Assembly (NCBI GenBank): GCA_022419385.1
Contig: JAJUBI010000001.1
Coordinates: forward strand, 4,340,001-4,404,000
Length of the DNA: 64,000 nt
Direction of reading: 5' to 3'
Source: Paraconiothyrium sp. Pb-2020
Taxonomy: Eukaryota; Ascomycota; Dothideomycetes; Pleosporales; Didymosphaeriaceae
Within the stretch, counting starts at the first letter, position 1. Each line of letters opens with the position of its first letter. The translations under genes were made by a program, and so were the position numbers. A model generated the notes under the pieces. It had not been told where the DNA came from, did no database searches, and saw nothing but the letters and a program-made list of their open reading frames with translations. Below are positions 26,174 to 35,765 of the stretch, piece by piece.

Positions 26174-26213
26174 AAGAATAAGCTTTTGTTTGCTAAGAAC
26201 CAAGCTTATTCTT
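26174..26213. repeat. Perfect 12-bp inverted repeat
   Basis: AAGAATAAGCTT at 26174-26185 and its exact complement at 26202-26213 flank a 16-nt spacer, about 300 bp upstream of the cupin start. It could be a DNA hairpin, a protein-binding palindrome or a transposon footprint; nothing visible decides. Confidence 0.6.
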
Positions 26214-26354
26214 AAAATGGAGGCTACGGCACATGGCAGTTGTCGTGGCTCAGCCCTCTCAGCATCTCCCGGCTCGAAACGTATCCGTGGATGACTGGGG
26301 CTGCTGATGGCTATGGTCGGTCAGCATCTACAATGTTGCAGTCGGTGATGTTGG

Positions 26355-26360
26355 TATAAA
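26355..26360 (+). promoter_or_regulatory. TATA box of the cupin gene
   Basis: TATAAA lies 153 nt before the ATG and is followed by a pyrimidine-rich leader typical of strongly expressed fungal secreted-protein genes. The position is plausible but the transcription start is not known. Confidence 0.4.
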
Positions 26361-26512
26361 GACATCTTGACAGACGACAGTCCTGATCCTCATCTCACTA
26401 TCTCCTTGCCTACAACAAAGAAAACCATACTCTCTCATCTCCTTTTACTCTTTCCTATTTCCTTGTCGTCCAGCTTTCTCGCTACTTCAACGATCTAATC
26501 AGCACAATCAAA

Positions 26513-27436
26513 ATGCTCACCATCACCAAAACTCTCGTTGCGGCTATCGCTGTCTCCGCCGTCCAGGCTCTCCCTCAAGCCGCGTCTACTCTTGCGACTG
26601 TGGCGACTCCTAGCAGCGCTGTCGCTACTCCTTCGGCAGCTGCTCCTAGTCCTGATCCCGAGGTACAGGCTGCTCTGTTCCGCGACCTCTTCAGTGCTCC
26701 TACGGCTATCAAGCGCTTCCAGCGTCTCCTCACTGCAAAGGGACAGGAGTTACTCTCCGGAGATGCTCTCAGGAATCTTATCGTTTTCAACTTTAACGGA
26801 GCAACCCCTGCCAAAGGTGCACTAGGTGGAGCTACCAAGGCTGCTGTAAGTTCTCCTACTAGCATTCATAAACATGTCAGACTAACCTTTTCACAGAATA
26901 TCGAGACATTCCCCATCCTCACTGGTCTGGGTATCTCGACTACGCTCGGCTTCCTTGACGCCTGCGGCATCAACACTCCGCATGTTCACCCTCGTGCCAC
27001 AGAGTTCCTCACCGTCGTCGAGGGCGAGGTCGACTTCGGCTACATCCTCGAGAACGGTCTCGTTGCAGCTGGCCAGAACGCTGAAGTCGCCGGAACTCTC
27101 TCCAAGTTCCAGGGTACAGTCTTCCCTCAGGGTTCCATTCACTACCAGATCAACAACCAGTGCAAGCCCGCTACATTTGTTGCCACCCTCAACAATGAGG
27201 ACCCGGGTACTTCGCAGGTCGCGCAGAACTTCTTTGGCCTCAACCCCGATGTTGTCAATGCCACGCTTGGCTTCCCCAAGACTATTGACGGAAAGAACAT
27301 CGAACAGTTCCGCAAGTACCTTCCAGTCAACATAGCACAGAGCGTCGACATCTGCTTGAAGAAGTGCGGATATCAGGGAGGCTCCCCTACTGGGTACTCG
27401 GTTGGCTCTCCCTCGGCCACACCTAGCGGCTACTAA
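26513..27436 (+). CDS. Secreted cupin, germin/spherulin-1-like
   Basis: Two exons, 26513-26845 and 26897-27436, giving 290 aa. The N-terminus (MLTITKTLVAAIAVSAVQAL) is a signal peptide, followed by an Ala/Ser/Thr/Pro-rich spacer. The cupin core has both germin motifs: HVHPRATEFLTVVEG (HxH...E...G metal ligands) and FPQGSIHYQIN (PxG..H...N). The protein is therefore probably an extracellular metal-binding beta-barrel; its activity (oxidase, dismutase or structural) cannot be read. The 51-bp intron (GTAAGT...CACAG, CTAAC branch) has no stop in frame, so retention would add 17 residues before the barrel. The C-terminus has two cysteines and a Ser/Gly/Pro tail. Confidence 0.88.
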   Translation: MLTITKTLVAAIAVSAVQALPQAASTLATVATPSSAVATPSAAAPSPDPEVQAALFRDLFSAPTAIKRFQRLLTAKGQELLSGDALRNLIVFNFNGATPAKGALGGATKAAVSSPTSIHKHVRLTFSQNIETFPILTGLGISTTLGFLDACGINTPHVHPRATEFLTVVEGEVDFGYILENGLVAAGQNAEVAGTLSKFQGTVFPQGSIHYQINNQCKPATFVATLNNEDPGTSQVAQNFFGLNPDVVNATLGFPKTIDGKNIEQFRKYLPVNIAQSVDICLKKCGYQGGSPTGYSVGSPSATPSGY

Positions 27437-27806
27437 TCTGGTGAGGAATACGGCTCAAACACTTTGACATAGAGATGATATACTGCATAGCGCTGGGTTA
27501 TGGTAGACCATCTGATTCTGCATAGCATAGGCGCTGGTTGGCACTTTGATTTATTCTCCTTCTACAGTTGCTTTGGCGACCGACTTTTTGGTGCTTTTGG
27601 AAGATATCGGACACTCTCTAGAAATGGACTATGTCAACGACGGGAAGATCACAAGCTTTCGTTACAATACAATACAATCTTTCCAGATCGTAGACATGCA
27701 AAGCATCTCGCATGGACTGAACTATGGTACAAGATGACGCTCACACAGCAAGAAGACACTTGGATTAACTGAACGCTCAGTACCCATGTTCACTATCCTA
27801 CGCATC
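27437..27806. other. Intergenic, 3' flank of the cupin gene
   Basis: About 370 bp between the cupin stop and the stop of the minus-strand reading frame at 27807. No feature is seen beyond probable 3' UTR. Confidence 0.4.
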
Positions 27807-28361
27807 CTACAGTCTTTGCACAAACCACCACTTTCCCCCCTCAGCCCTCCAATACGCCGCACACACCCAGAACCTCTCCCCCTTCTCAAACTTCTCCAGA
27901 AACCACTTCCCTTCCGCATAGATCTTCCAATCGTGCCACGCCAACATACCCCTTCGTGCCTCTCCTTCAATCCCCATTGTGCTCGAAGCTGCCTTGGCAT
28001 GGCACAACTGTCCGGTCTCATCATGCGTGTACCGCGAGAGATACAGATAGCATTGTTTTTGGGGCGCCCAAACAAAGAGCTCTCGCCAGACGGGATCCCA
28101 AGACCACTAGAGGTGGGGCAGCTGAGGGGGCTGCGGAGGAAGGAAATGGTCACGGCGTTGCAGATTGTTGGCAAAGCGGATTGCCAGGGAGGCGAGTATA
28201 GCTCTGAGTCGAGAGAGCCCAGAGATATCTGGTGTTTGAGGTTGCATGTGGGTTATCTCAGCGCCATTTTTGATGCTATGTAGTGTCAGGTCGCTGCTCG
28301 ACCTGTTGATGAAGTCTGGTAGTCCATTTTCAGTATGATGAGTGTGTATGTATGAATTCAT
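27807..28361 (-). pseudogene. Possible pseudogene or mis-spliced small gene with one in-frame TAG
   Basis: One minus-strand frame runs from ATG 28361 (or ATG 28247) to the stop at 27807, broken by a single TAG at 28107-28109. The part after the TAG is Trp- and aromatic-rich and looks coding: WDPVWRELFVWAPQKQCYLY, then LAWHDWKIYAEGKWFLEKFE and ending AEGGKWWFVQRL. I do not recognise the family. The TAG could be the AG of a 3' splice site (CACCTCTAG|TGG), but I found no donor upstream that keeps the frame. Alternatives are a disabled gene, a sequence error, or a distant upstream exon. The overlapping plus-strand frame is a shadow. Confidence 0.35.
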
Positions 28362-29825
28362 ATCGACCCTGGAGTGCTTTTGGAAGAGGAAATCTATTAA
28401 GTATCGGAAATTCTTAGGGATGATGAAGGAATTTGGCTAGGAGTCGTCATTGCGGGGTCTCGTGTAACATTCGCACGACGCCACCATGCTGCACGTTCTG
28501 AGGTCAGACAGTGAAATGCTTAGTCACAGCTTACATTCATAGGGACATAGCCATACTCATTCGCAGTGGCTTCAGCTGCTTACTCAGATATTCATGCTAT
28601 GGTTTATATCATCAACTCGCTGTGCCCTGGTTGTGCTTTGCAAGAGTTCTGCCTCCACCCTTCTGTGGTACCAGGGGATGAATTTTTTATATTTCAAGCT
28701 AATATATTTTATATAGGATGTTAGTTATTGGCTTTACCTTTTTGGTAAGCTACTTTTAACAGCTTAGTGCCCTGTTTTAATGTCTACCAGGCCCAGATAG
28801 TCAGATTCAACACACTGAGAATCTGGCCAATGGATAGCCTCGTATAGTACATAGATCGGCCAGGATGCTATAAGAAAAAATTTATTCCATGGAGAGGTGA
28901 GAGGAACTTTTGTATAGCACTGATAGTTGCATCGTTATCATCAACGGCATGTGTTGCTTCCAAAGACGCGCACAGCTTGTAAGGTCCGGCCTTGTCCGTG
29001 TAGTAGCCGTAGAGCAAGATGGGCTCTGTGAAAACGTGTTAGGCTAAGTAGTTTTTCGTTGCTCAGGCGGGCCACGATGCTCTTGTCATCCCGTGTCTCT
29101 ACAGACCTCGAAGGTCTGCTACTTGCTCTTGTTCGCATCAAGCATCCCAACGTGACAGTCCGCTTCGAAGAATTTGATTTCGATCTGCGTCATACCTATA
29201 TCATGCCGAGGGCCTCCTTTATCCTGGGTGTCTACTTAAGGGTCTTTATGGGAGGGAGCGATGAAGGTCTCCTAATTATCATCCGTTCGACTGATGAAGA
29301 GTCTGTACGGGAACCAATACTAGGCATCCTGCTGCAGATCGTGCAACTTGCCTAGGAAAAGACGAGTATAGGTTTGGACCGACAAAGCGCCACAGATTTG
29401 GTCATTTTGCCCCAACATTTTTGTCAGGTGTCTATTATTCCTGTGCGGGAATGGCAATTCAGGGAAGGATTGAGCGAGTCACGTACTCAGGAGCTGCTTG
29501 TTTGGTCTGCAAAGTGATACACGTGAGACTCAGGTTGAGTCCTTGACCCATTACCAAGGGTCACTGGGTATTGTTTTGCCCAGCCTTGGCAAACATAGTG
29601 GTCCCTTTCCTTGAAGTACTGTAACAGCTACTTCTTCTGGTGCGGACTGATCATGGATCACTGCGTGTAGTAGTCGAGTGCAATAATTCTATGGATATCG
29701 GTCATTTGTGGTGTGCATTGCTTCAACGTACACCAATGCTTGGCTTTGACACTGTATCTTGCTAACACTGTGATGGCCCGATACTACACCCTCAGCACTC
29801 ATTGTATGTCGTGCAACCTTCGGTG
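28362..29825. other. Intergenic; short AT-rich patch only
   Basis: About 1.5 kb. A TA-rich patch at about 28688-28760 may be an old RIP-affected repeat scrap. An open frame at 29059-29355 has no ATG start and no recognisable motif. Confidence 0.4.
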
Positions 29826-31388
29826 TCATGACATGCGGGGCACATCACTCTTTTCTGCCCTCGCCAGCGCCCTATCCTTTGTATTCCTCACTTCCCACTC
29901 AAACTCCTTCAACGCCCTCAGTTCGCTACCAACAAACAACCCGCCCATCAACCCATCAATAACTCCAACGCTCAGACTCAGCGAACTGATCAACATTAAA
30001 ATGAATGCAATGTAGTTATGCGGCACCCACCACACACCGATTAAACACCCAATAGTAAGGAAGAACTGGAACGCGAAATGACCAAGACGTAAGCGCCGCT
30101 GCGTACGCTCACGAGCATCGTATTTCGAAATGGTAGCGAGGATCTCATCGTAGACTTCGATCGGTAGGTAAGTCTCTGGGAGGGCGTAAGGGCCGTTTGA
30201 CGGTGCAGATAGTGGCTCATCCAAGTTGCGAACCAAGGTAGCTTCGACGGAAAAGTGGTCGCTAAGAGAGCAGTGGAGAGTAGGATGCCTAGCCGTCATG
30301 CCTACTTTAGCTACCTTGAGGGTCCATTCTGCGCTCGATTGCCCGCTGCTCGCATCGTGGTGTGAGCCACTGCTGAAGAAAATGTAATCGAGCCGCTTTG
30401 CGTTGGGATCGTCGACGGTAGGCTCTATCTGCACATTTTCGCCCTTGGCCAATCGCTGGCTGTGAGCCTTGTTCCATCGCCAGGTATTGAGCGCGCTGTC
30501 GCAGGTAGCACCGTTTTTGGTGATGTTATATTCGGCGTTGGGCATTGGGGCGTTGCGCAATTGCTCTACTCTGTCTTTTGCGGCGCCGATTGAAGAGTCT
30601 GGGTAGAGGATTCGCCATACGTCGCGCACAGGCGAGTGTGTCTCGATGATACGATGTGCGAGGGATAGAGGGGTCATGTTGAAGTCTCCCAAGCCTATGA
30701 CAAGGTGACCTCCCTCGGCAGCCCCACGCATGAGCTTTGTTATTTCCCATGCTTGTGCTGTCCGGTGGCAGATATAAGAATCGTGCGGTTCGGCCTCGTA
30801 CGGAGCGTGAAGCTAGTATGGTCAGCAATGACTCAAAGCTCCAGATGTCTATAACTTGATTCATACATGCGTGCAGAAAACCTCTGCGATGTCTCTCCTT
30901 GTAGGTCCCATCCGGATCCGCGCGTATGCAACACCTTTACCCACGAACCAATCGCCCCTGTAGAATGCTGCAGGTCGTCCATTCAGAGGGTATTGTGTCA
31001 TGCTGCTCTCTTCGATCGGCCATCTTGACAAGATAACCAGGCCACCTCCGAATATACCACTAAAGTAGAACTTTCCATAGGGAAGTAGATGTTTTGTCTT
31101 TTCTCGAATGACATTGTAGTCCTGTTGGGTCCAACACTCTTGCAAGCCTATGATATCAGGCGGAGGATCTGCGGCGGCGATCTGATTTCCGATCTCTGAA
31201 AGGCGCTCATTGCGGAGCTTCGAGATGTATTTAAGTCCCCAGCAGTTGAGCGAGAGAATGCGCAAGGTGGAGGGCGGGCGACTCGCTTCCTCGGGCATGA
31301 AGGGCAACTGCATGGAGGGATAGGCCCCAGAAATATGATATATTGTTGATATGACGCTATGAGCTGCAGGGATCAGGGGTCCTTGCAT
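29826..31388 (-). CDS. ISC1: Inositol phosphosphingolipid phospholipase C / neutral sphingomyelinase
   Basis: Hydrolyses inositol phosphosphingolipids to ceramide at ER/mitochondrial membranes. Exons 30867-31388 and 29826-30812, one 54-bp intron; 502 aa. The endonuclease/exonuclease/phosphatase fold shows LRILSLNCWG (Asn), IIGLQECW (Mg-binding Glu), THLHAPYE, VIGLGDFNMTP and the catalytic SDHFSVEA. Two hydrophobic segments near residues 418-436 and 440-468 (FAFQFFLTIGCLIGVWWV; YIAFILMLISSLSLSVGVID) fit the membrane-anchoring C-terminus of Isc1. The junction of exon 1 to exon 2 restores FCTH-LHAPYEAEPHDSY. A later Met (MPEEASRPP) is an alternative start close to the domain. It is head-to-head with SWD3, with only 102 bp between start codons. 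Confidence 0.94.
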
Positions 31389-31490
31389 TCACTGCGAGGG
31401 CGGTGAGGTGCTAACGTGGCAGAATAATCGCAGCACGCGATCTGGCGTTTGGCGCGTTCCGCTTGGCTTTATGCAACACAATCACTCAAG

Positions 31491-32840
31491 ATGGTCGATA
31501 ACCGTGCGAAGTCGCCCAAGAGACGTAGGGAAGACGAGGATGATGCCGAATCACCTCCGCGCAAGCGTTCCGCATCGCATACTCCGCCCAATGGCTCGCC
31601 GGCTTTTTGTCTTGCAGAACGGCCACGCCGCTACAGCAGAGAGCACGACGAAGACGAGCGAGAGTACTATAGAGACCGGAGAAGCCCACCCTCTAGATCG
31701 CGTTCACGTTCGCGATCACATTCAAGATCCAGGTCTGGATCCCAGTCATCGTCTCGACGGCGCTCGAGAAGTTTGCAAATCACCCCACCACCACCGAAAC
31801 CAACCGAACTACACTATAAGCAATCTATGATATTGCGCGGACATAAAAAGGGCGTTACTGCAGTAAAATTCTCCCCCGACGGCCGTTGGATAGCAAGCTC
31901 CTCCGCAGACTGCACCATCAAGATCTGGGACCCCAAAACCGGCGCCCTCGAGCACTCGCTCGAAGGCCATCTCGCGGGCGTATCAACCATATCCTGGTCG
32001 CCCGACTCGAAAATCCTCGCGTCTGGCTCGGACGACAAGTCGATACGACTATGGGACATATCAACAGGCATGGCGCACCCTACACCTTTCATCGGTCACC
32101 ATAACTACGTCTACGCTATCGCCTTCTCACCCAAGGGCAATATGCTAGTCAGCGGCTCCTACGACGAAGCCGTGTTCCTCTGGGACGTACGAGCTGCGCG
32201 CGTGATGCGCTCTTTGCCTGCGCATTCTGACCCGGTTGGCGGAGTCGACTTCGTGCGCGACGGCACGCTTATCACGAGTTGTTCGCACGATGGCTTGATA
32301 AGAGTGTGGGATACTAGTACAGGCCAGTGTCTTCGTACGCTTGTCCATGAGGATAACGCGCCGGTGACGTCGGTCATTTTCTCGCCGAACGGAAAGTATG
32401 TGCTAGCCTGGACATTGGATTCGTGCATTCGATTATGGAATTACATTGAAGGAAAGGGAAAGTGTGTGAAGACATATCAGGGCCATGTGAACAAGAAACA
32501 CAGTCTTGCTGGCGCGTTTGGAACGTATGGGGCTGACCCGCCGTACGAGTACGCGTTCATTGTTTCTGGGAGTGAGGAGGGAAGCATAATACTGTGGGAT
32601 GTAAGCACGAAGAACGTGCTACAGAGGCTGCAGGGCGGGCATACGGAAACTGTGCTGTCCGTTGACACGCATCCTACGGAGAAGCTGATTGTGAGTGGAG
32701 GCATGGACAGGACGGTGCGCGTCTGGAAGGAAACTGCTGCGCCGCCGGAGTCTGCTCTGGAACCTCCTGCAGATGCAGGTACACCCGCCAACGGCTTCGA
32801 CCCAGACACTCTCCCGCCAAACCCATTCGCCGAAGGCTGA
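31491..32840 (+). CDS. SWD3: WDR5/Swd3-like WD40 protein with RS-rich N-terminus
   Basis: WD40 propeller subunit of the COMPASS (Set1) H3K4 methyltransferase. Single exon, 449 aa; the first in-frame ATG opens MVDNRAKSPKRRRED. Seven WD repeats cover about residues 113-420 and track human WDR5 closely (ILRGHKKGVTAVKFSPDG; IASSSADCTIKIWD; LPAHSDPVGGVDF; VIFSPNGKYVLAWTLDS; VSGGMDRTVRVW). In front lies about 110 residues of low-complexity sequence with a run of Arg-Ser dipeptides (about 68-98), which animal WDR5 lacks. The C-terminus is Pro-rich. RS repeats are typical of splicing and nuclear-speckle proteins, so a second nuclear role is possible but unproven. Confidence 0.9.
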   Translation: MVDNRAKSPKRRREDEDDAESPPRKRSASHTPPNGSPAFCLAERPRRYSREHDEDEREYYRDRRSPPSRSRSRSRSHSRSRSGSQSSSRRRSRSLQITPPPPKPTELHYKQSMILRGHKKGVTAVKFSPDGRWIASSSADCTIKIWDPKTGALEHSLEGHLAGVSTISWSPDSKILASGSDDKSIRLWDISTGMAHPTPFIGHHNYVYAIAFSPKGNMLVSGSYDEAVFLWDVRAARVMRSLPAHSDPVGGVDFVRDGTLITSCSHDGLIRVWDTSTGQCLRTLVHEDNAPVTSVIFSPNGKYVLAWTLDSCIRLWNYIEGKGKCVKTYQGHVNKKHSLAGAFGTYGADPPYEYAFIVSGSEEGSIILWDVSTKNVLQRLQGGHTETVLSVDTHPTEKLIVSGGMDRTVRVWKETAAPPESALEPPADAGTPANGFDPDTLPPNPFAEG

Positions 32841-33142
32841 AACCTTTTTGCATAGTGTACTTGTCTATATACCCCGCTTGAGAACGCGCGAATGATAACC
32901 TTCAATTGCTTATCCCGGTAGAAGCACATCACTCCTGCTTGATGCGGAGTAGATACAACGGTATATGTACAGAATTGTGAATACACCCATGTGAACAGTC
33001 GCGGTGGCGAGGTTTGCCTCAGCTGATCCTCAGATAACGCTGAGATCCTCCCATCCCTGACGGATGCCGCGCCATGTGTTAGTGTTTGTATTGATACAGA
33101 GAGCCGCTTGCTCAGCATGCCGCATAATCTTTCTTTTTACAC
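32841..33142. other. Convergent intergenic, SWD3 and COQ1 3' ends
   Basis: About 300 bp between two stop codons, probably both 3' UTRs. No other feature is seen. Confidence 0.5.
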
Positions 33143-34532
33143 TTATTTCCTCCTCTTCATGACCTTAGTGCACATCTCAATTAGTCCGTTCTTCGCATCG
33201 CTGTCGGGGAAGAACGCTATTGACTGGATAGCCTTGTCGACGTATTCCTGTGCTAGAGCGCGTGTTTGTTCAAGACCTGAGCTATTGGAAACGATATCGC
33301 GTGCCTACTGAAGTCAGCCAAAATCTCTGCTTTCTCCCCAAGAAACATACCTTCTGTACGTCACCTGCACCAGAGAATTTCCTTCCCACCAGCTTTCCCA
33401 AGCTCTTGTCGTCCTTCCATGCGAATAACAACGGCGCAGTCGCAAGCCCCAGCTCCAAGTCCGCACCTGCAGGTTTCCCGAGCTCCTCCCCACTAACTGT
33501 ATAATCCAGCATATCGTCCACGAGCTGGAACGCCAGACCGAGGTTCTTGCCGTACTGATACGACGCCTCGACGACATCTTGCGAGCTGCCTCCCAGAATC
33601 GCAGCCGCGCGGCAGGATTTCGAAATAAGTGATGCGGACTTGAGATACGTCTTTTGGAGATAGTAGGTGAGTGTGTTTTCGGTCCATACTGGGTTGCGCT
33701 CGTCGGATGCCGTGTTCTTGAGCTGCATAAATTCGCCTTCGACGAGGTTGGCGATAACGGTTGCGAGGAGCTCGGTGACTTCGGGGTCGCGGAGGCGCGC
33801 AAGAGCTACGGATGCCCTCCCGAGAAGGAAGTCTCCTGCGAGGACTGCCATCTTGTTCCCAAATTCGATATTCGCCGAAGGCGCAGAGCGGCGCGATACC
33901 GAATGGTCTATTACGTCGTCGTGGAGGAGAGAGGCGGTGTGAATGAGCTCGGTGATTTCGGCAAGGCGGCGCTGCGACGGTAGGATGTCTGAGTCTTCTG
34001 TTCGGTAGGCGGCGTCGTTCGAGATTGAGGATAAATTGGGGTACTCTGCGTCTGGCGCGGAGGGGTTTTCATCTGAGAGCACGCTTGGGCTGGTGATGGG
34101 TCTGTTGACGGAGAGCGGACTACTTTCCCTCGACATCTTTGGCGTCAAGGCTGTTGCTCTGCTCATGAGCAAGACCAGCATCGGCCGCACATACTTTCCC
34201 TCACTCTGCGTGTAGTACTTCGCAACCGTATCCAGCGTCGGGTGTCCAGACCCAAGCAACTGTCGTATGTTCCCCGTCAAAAACTTCAATTCTTTTGCAA
34301 CTGTCTGGAACGGGTCCACTGATATGGGTGCTTTTGGATCTGGCGGAGGCGGACTGAAAACATGCTGTGCGGCAGTAACGGCGGCAGCCCACGACGATTG
34401 GTTTCGCCGGCGCGAAGGGTGATGTAAAGTTGTGATGTCTGTTCGTGAGCTCGAGCAGTGGCACCGCGGGAGAGGCGCGTGCGAGCTTCTCGTGGCCAAG
34501 CTCGTCAAGAGCCGCGGCACTCGACTCGTCAT
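33143..34532 (-). CDS. COQ1: Mitochondrial trans-polyprenyl diphosphate synthase (ubiquinone side chain)
   Basis: Builds the long isoprenoid tail of coenzyme Q from IPP in the mitochondrion. Exons 33351-34532 and 33143-33304, intron 46 bp; 447 aa. The first Asp-rich motif is LLHDDVIDHS (about residue 205) and the second LVDDMLDYT (about residue 339). GNIRQLLGSGHPTLD and YYTQSEGKYVRPM are typical of Coq1. A Ser/Pro-rich insertion precedes the first motif, as in other fungi. The start chosen, MTSRVPRLLTSLATRSS, gives an Arg/Ser-rich presequence suited to mitochondria; an in-frame ATG at 34649 would add 39 mostly hydrophobic residues. Tail length (hexa- to decaprenyl) cannot be read. Divergent from VPH2. 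Confidence 0.93.
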
Positions 34533-34755
34533 CGAAGAGATGGTAGATATCACAATCACTCCTGGTGCAATTGCGGGTGTTCGAAAGATAGCTACGGCTG
34601 AAACAGTGACGACAAGCTGGCAATGGGAGATATCGGAAACGAAGAGCATTTACTAGCGCGCGTCATGATTAGTGCTCTCTAGGGCCAAGACACATCGGCG
34701 GCGGGAAACGCCGACGATATCCACAGTCTGACATTGATCGCACCTGCGAATCTCC

Positions 34756-35646
34756 ATGACAATCATGGTGTTGCTCACCATGACGGCAACCGCCGTACAC
34801 GCACTTTCTAGAGCTGGGGAAGTCGCGCCAGAAGAATATGCAAAGTTGCAACGGCCAGACGACCCTACGCTGTCAAATCCCAAGCCTGGAAACCCCATCT
34901 CGCATGGCCAGTTGATCGACCTCTCGAAGCTCCTCAAGAAGCACGCCGTTCAGCCATTCACCAAGGACGAAACCGCAACGCGAAGAGAGGACATACCAAC
35001 ACTTGGCTCACAACCAAGCGAGAAAAGGCCCGAAGAACACATACCCGCCATCCTTGATGCGCTCCTCCGCAACTCCACCGTCTACATCCCTCCTCCTCCG
35101 CCTAAAAAAGAGCCCGCCCCCGAATACAAAGCCCTCATGGCCCGACTCCGCGCTGAAGAAGAAGCCCGAGACTACGACCGCATGCTCAACCCCGACCCGT
35201 TCGCGAAGACCGAGACGTTCTCCCAGCGTTTCCCCAACGTCGCTACGCCCTTCTCTCTCTCCACACCCTACGACCAGGTCGACGAAGACGAGCTGAGCTA
35301 CGAGGAGGTACATCGCCAGATAATCCTCATCATCAACGTATTGGTCTCTATTGTGGCGTGCGCGGTCTTCATATGGGTGGCTGCGAGGCACTGGAGTGTG
35401 CCGAAGAGGCTAGGTTTGAGTATGGGAGCGAGCGGAGCTGTAGCCATTGCGGAAGTTGTTGTGTATAGCGGATATGTGAGGAGAATTGCTGAGGCGAAGA
35501 AAAAGGAGAAGAAGAAACCCGAGATCAAGAAGATAGTACAGAGTTGGGTGATTGATGGCAGTGAGAAGACAGAAGGAAGCGTTTCGTCCGGGTCAAAGGA
35601 CAAGCTTGATGATGGAATTCGCTACAGAAAAGGCAAACATCGCTGA
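34756..35646 (+). CDS. VPH2: V-ATPase assembly factor Vph2/Vma12
   Basis: ER membrane factor that with Vma21/Vma22 assembles the V0 sector of the vacuolar proton pump (TMEM199 in animals). Single exon, 296 aa. The Vma12 domain is seen as YKALMARLRAEEEARDYDRM (about residues 132-151), FSLSTPYDQVDEDELSYEEV and two membrane segments near 187-207 (IILIINVLVSIVACAVFIWV) and 217-237 (SMGASGAVAIAEVVVYSGYV), followed by a Lys-rich cytosolic tail (AEAKKKEKKKPEIKK). The N-terminus MTIMVLLTMTATAVHAL is hydrophobic. The gene sits 223 bp from the divergent COQ1 start. Confidence 0.88.
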   Translation: MTIMVLLTMTATAVHALSRAGEVAPEEYAKLQRPDDPTLSNPKPGNPISHGQLIDLSKLLKKHAVQPFTKDETATRREDIPTLGSQPSEKRPEEHIPAILDALLRNSTVYIPPPPPKKEPAPEYKALMARLRAEEEARDYDRMLNPDPFAKTETFSQRFPNVATPFSLSTPYDQVDEDELSYEEVHRQIILIINVLVSIVACAVFIWVAARHWSVPKRLGLSMGASGAVAIAEVVVYSGYVRRIAEAKKKEKKKPEIKKIVQSWVIDGSEKTEGSVSSGSKDKLDDGIRYRKGKHR

Positions 35647-35765
35647 AGGAACCGAACCGGTATATACGCCATGTTAATTCTGGAGAAAACCAGAAACACA
35701 TCAAAACTCCGGTTACGATGCAAGCAGAAAGCCCCATAGTGATAGACCGATCTGCAAAGAGGATA

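Larger units (their letters stand above)
25387..26512. other. Intergenic, upstream of the cupin gene
   Basis: About 1.1 kb. It contains the inverted repeat at 26174-26213 and a TATA-like box at 26355-26360. An open frame at 25617-26111 has no recognisable feature and is not called. Confidence 0.5.

Noticed and set aside
27786..28283. A 165-codon plus-strand frame
   Set aside because: The opposite strand has the more protein-like frame; this one is Pro/Leu-rich shadow sequence.
29059..29355. A 98-codon plus-strand frame
   Set aside because: No ATG start and no recognisable family; it could be a decayed fragment but there is no support.
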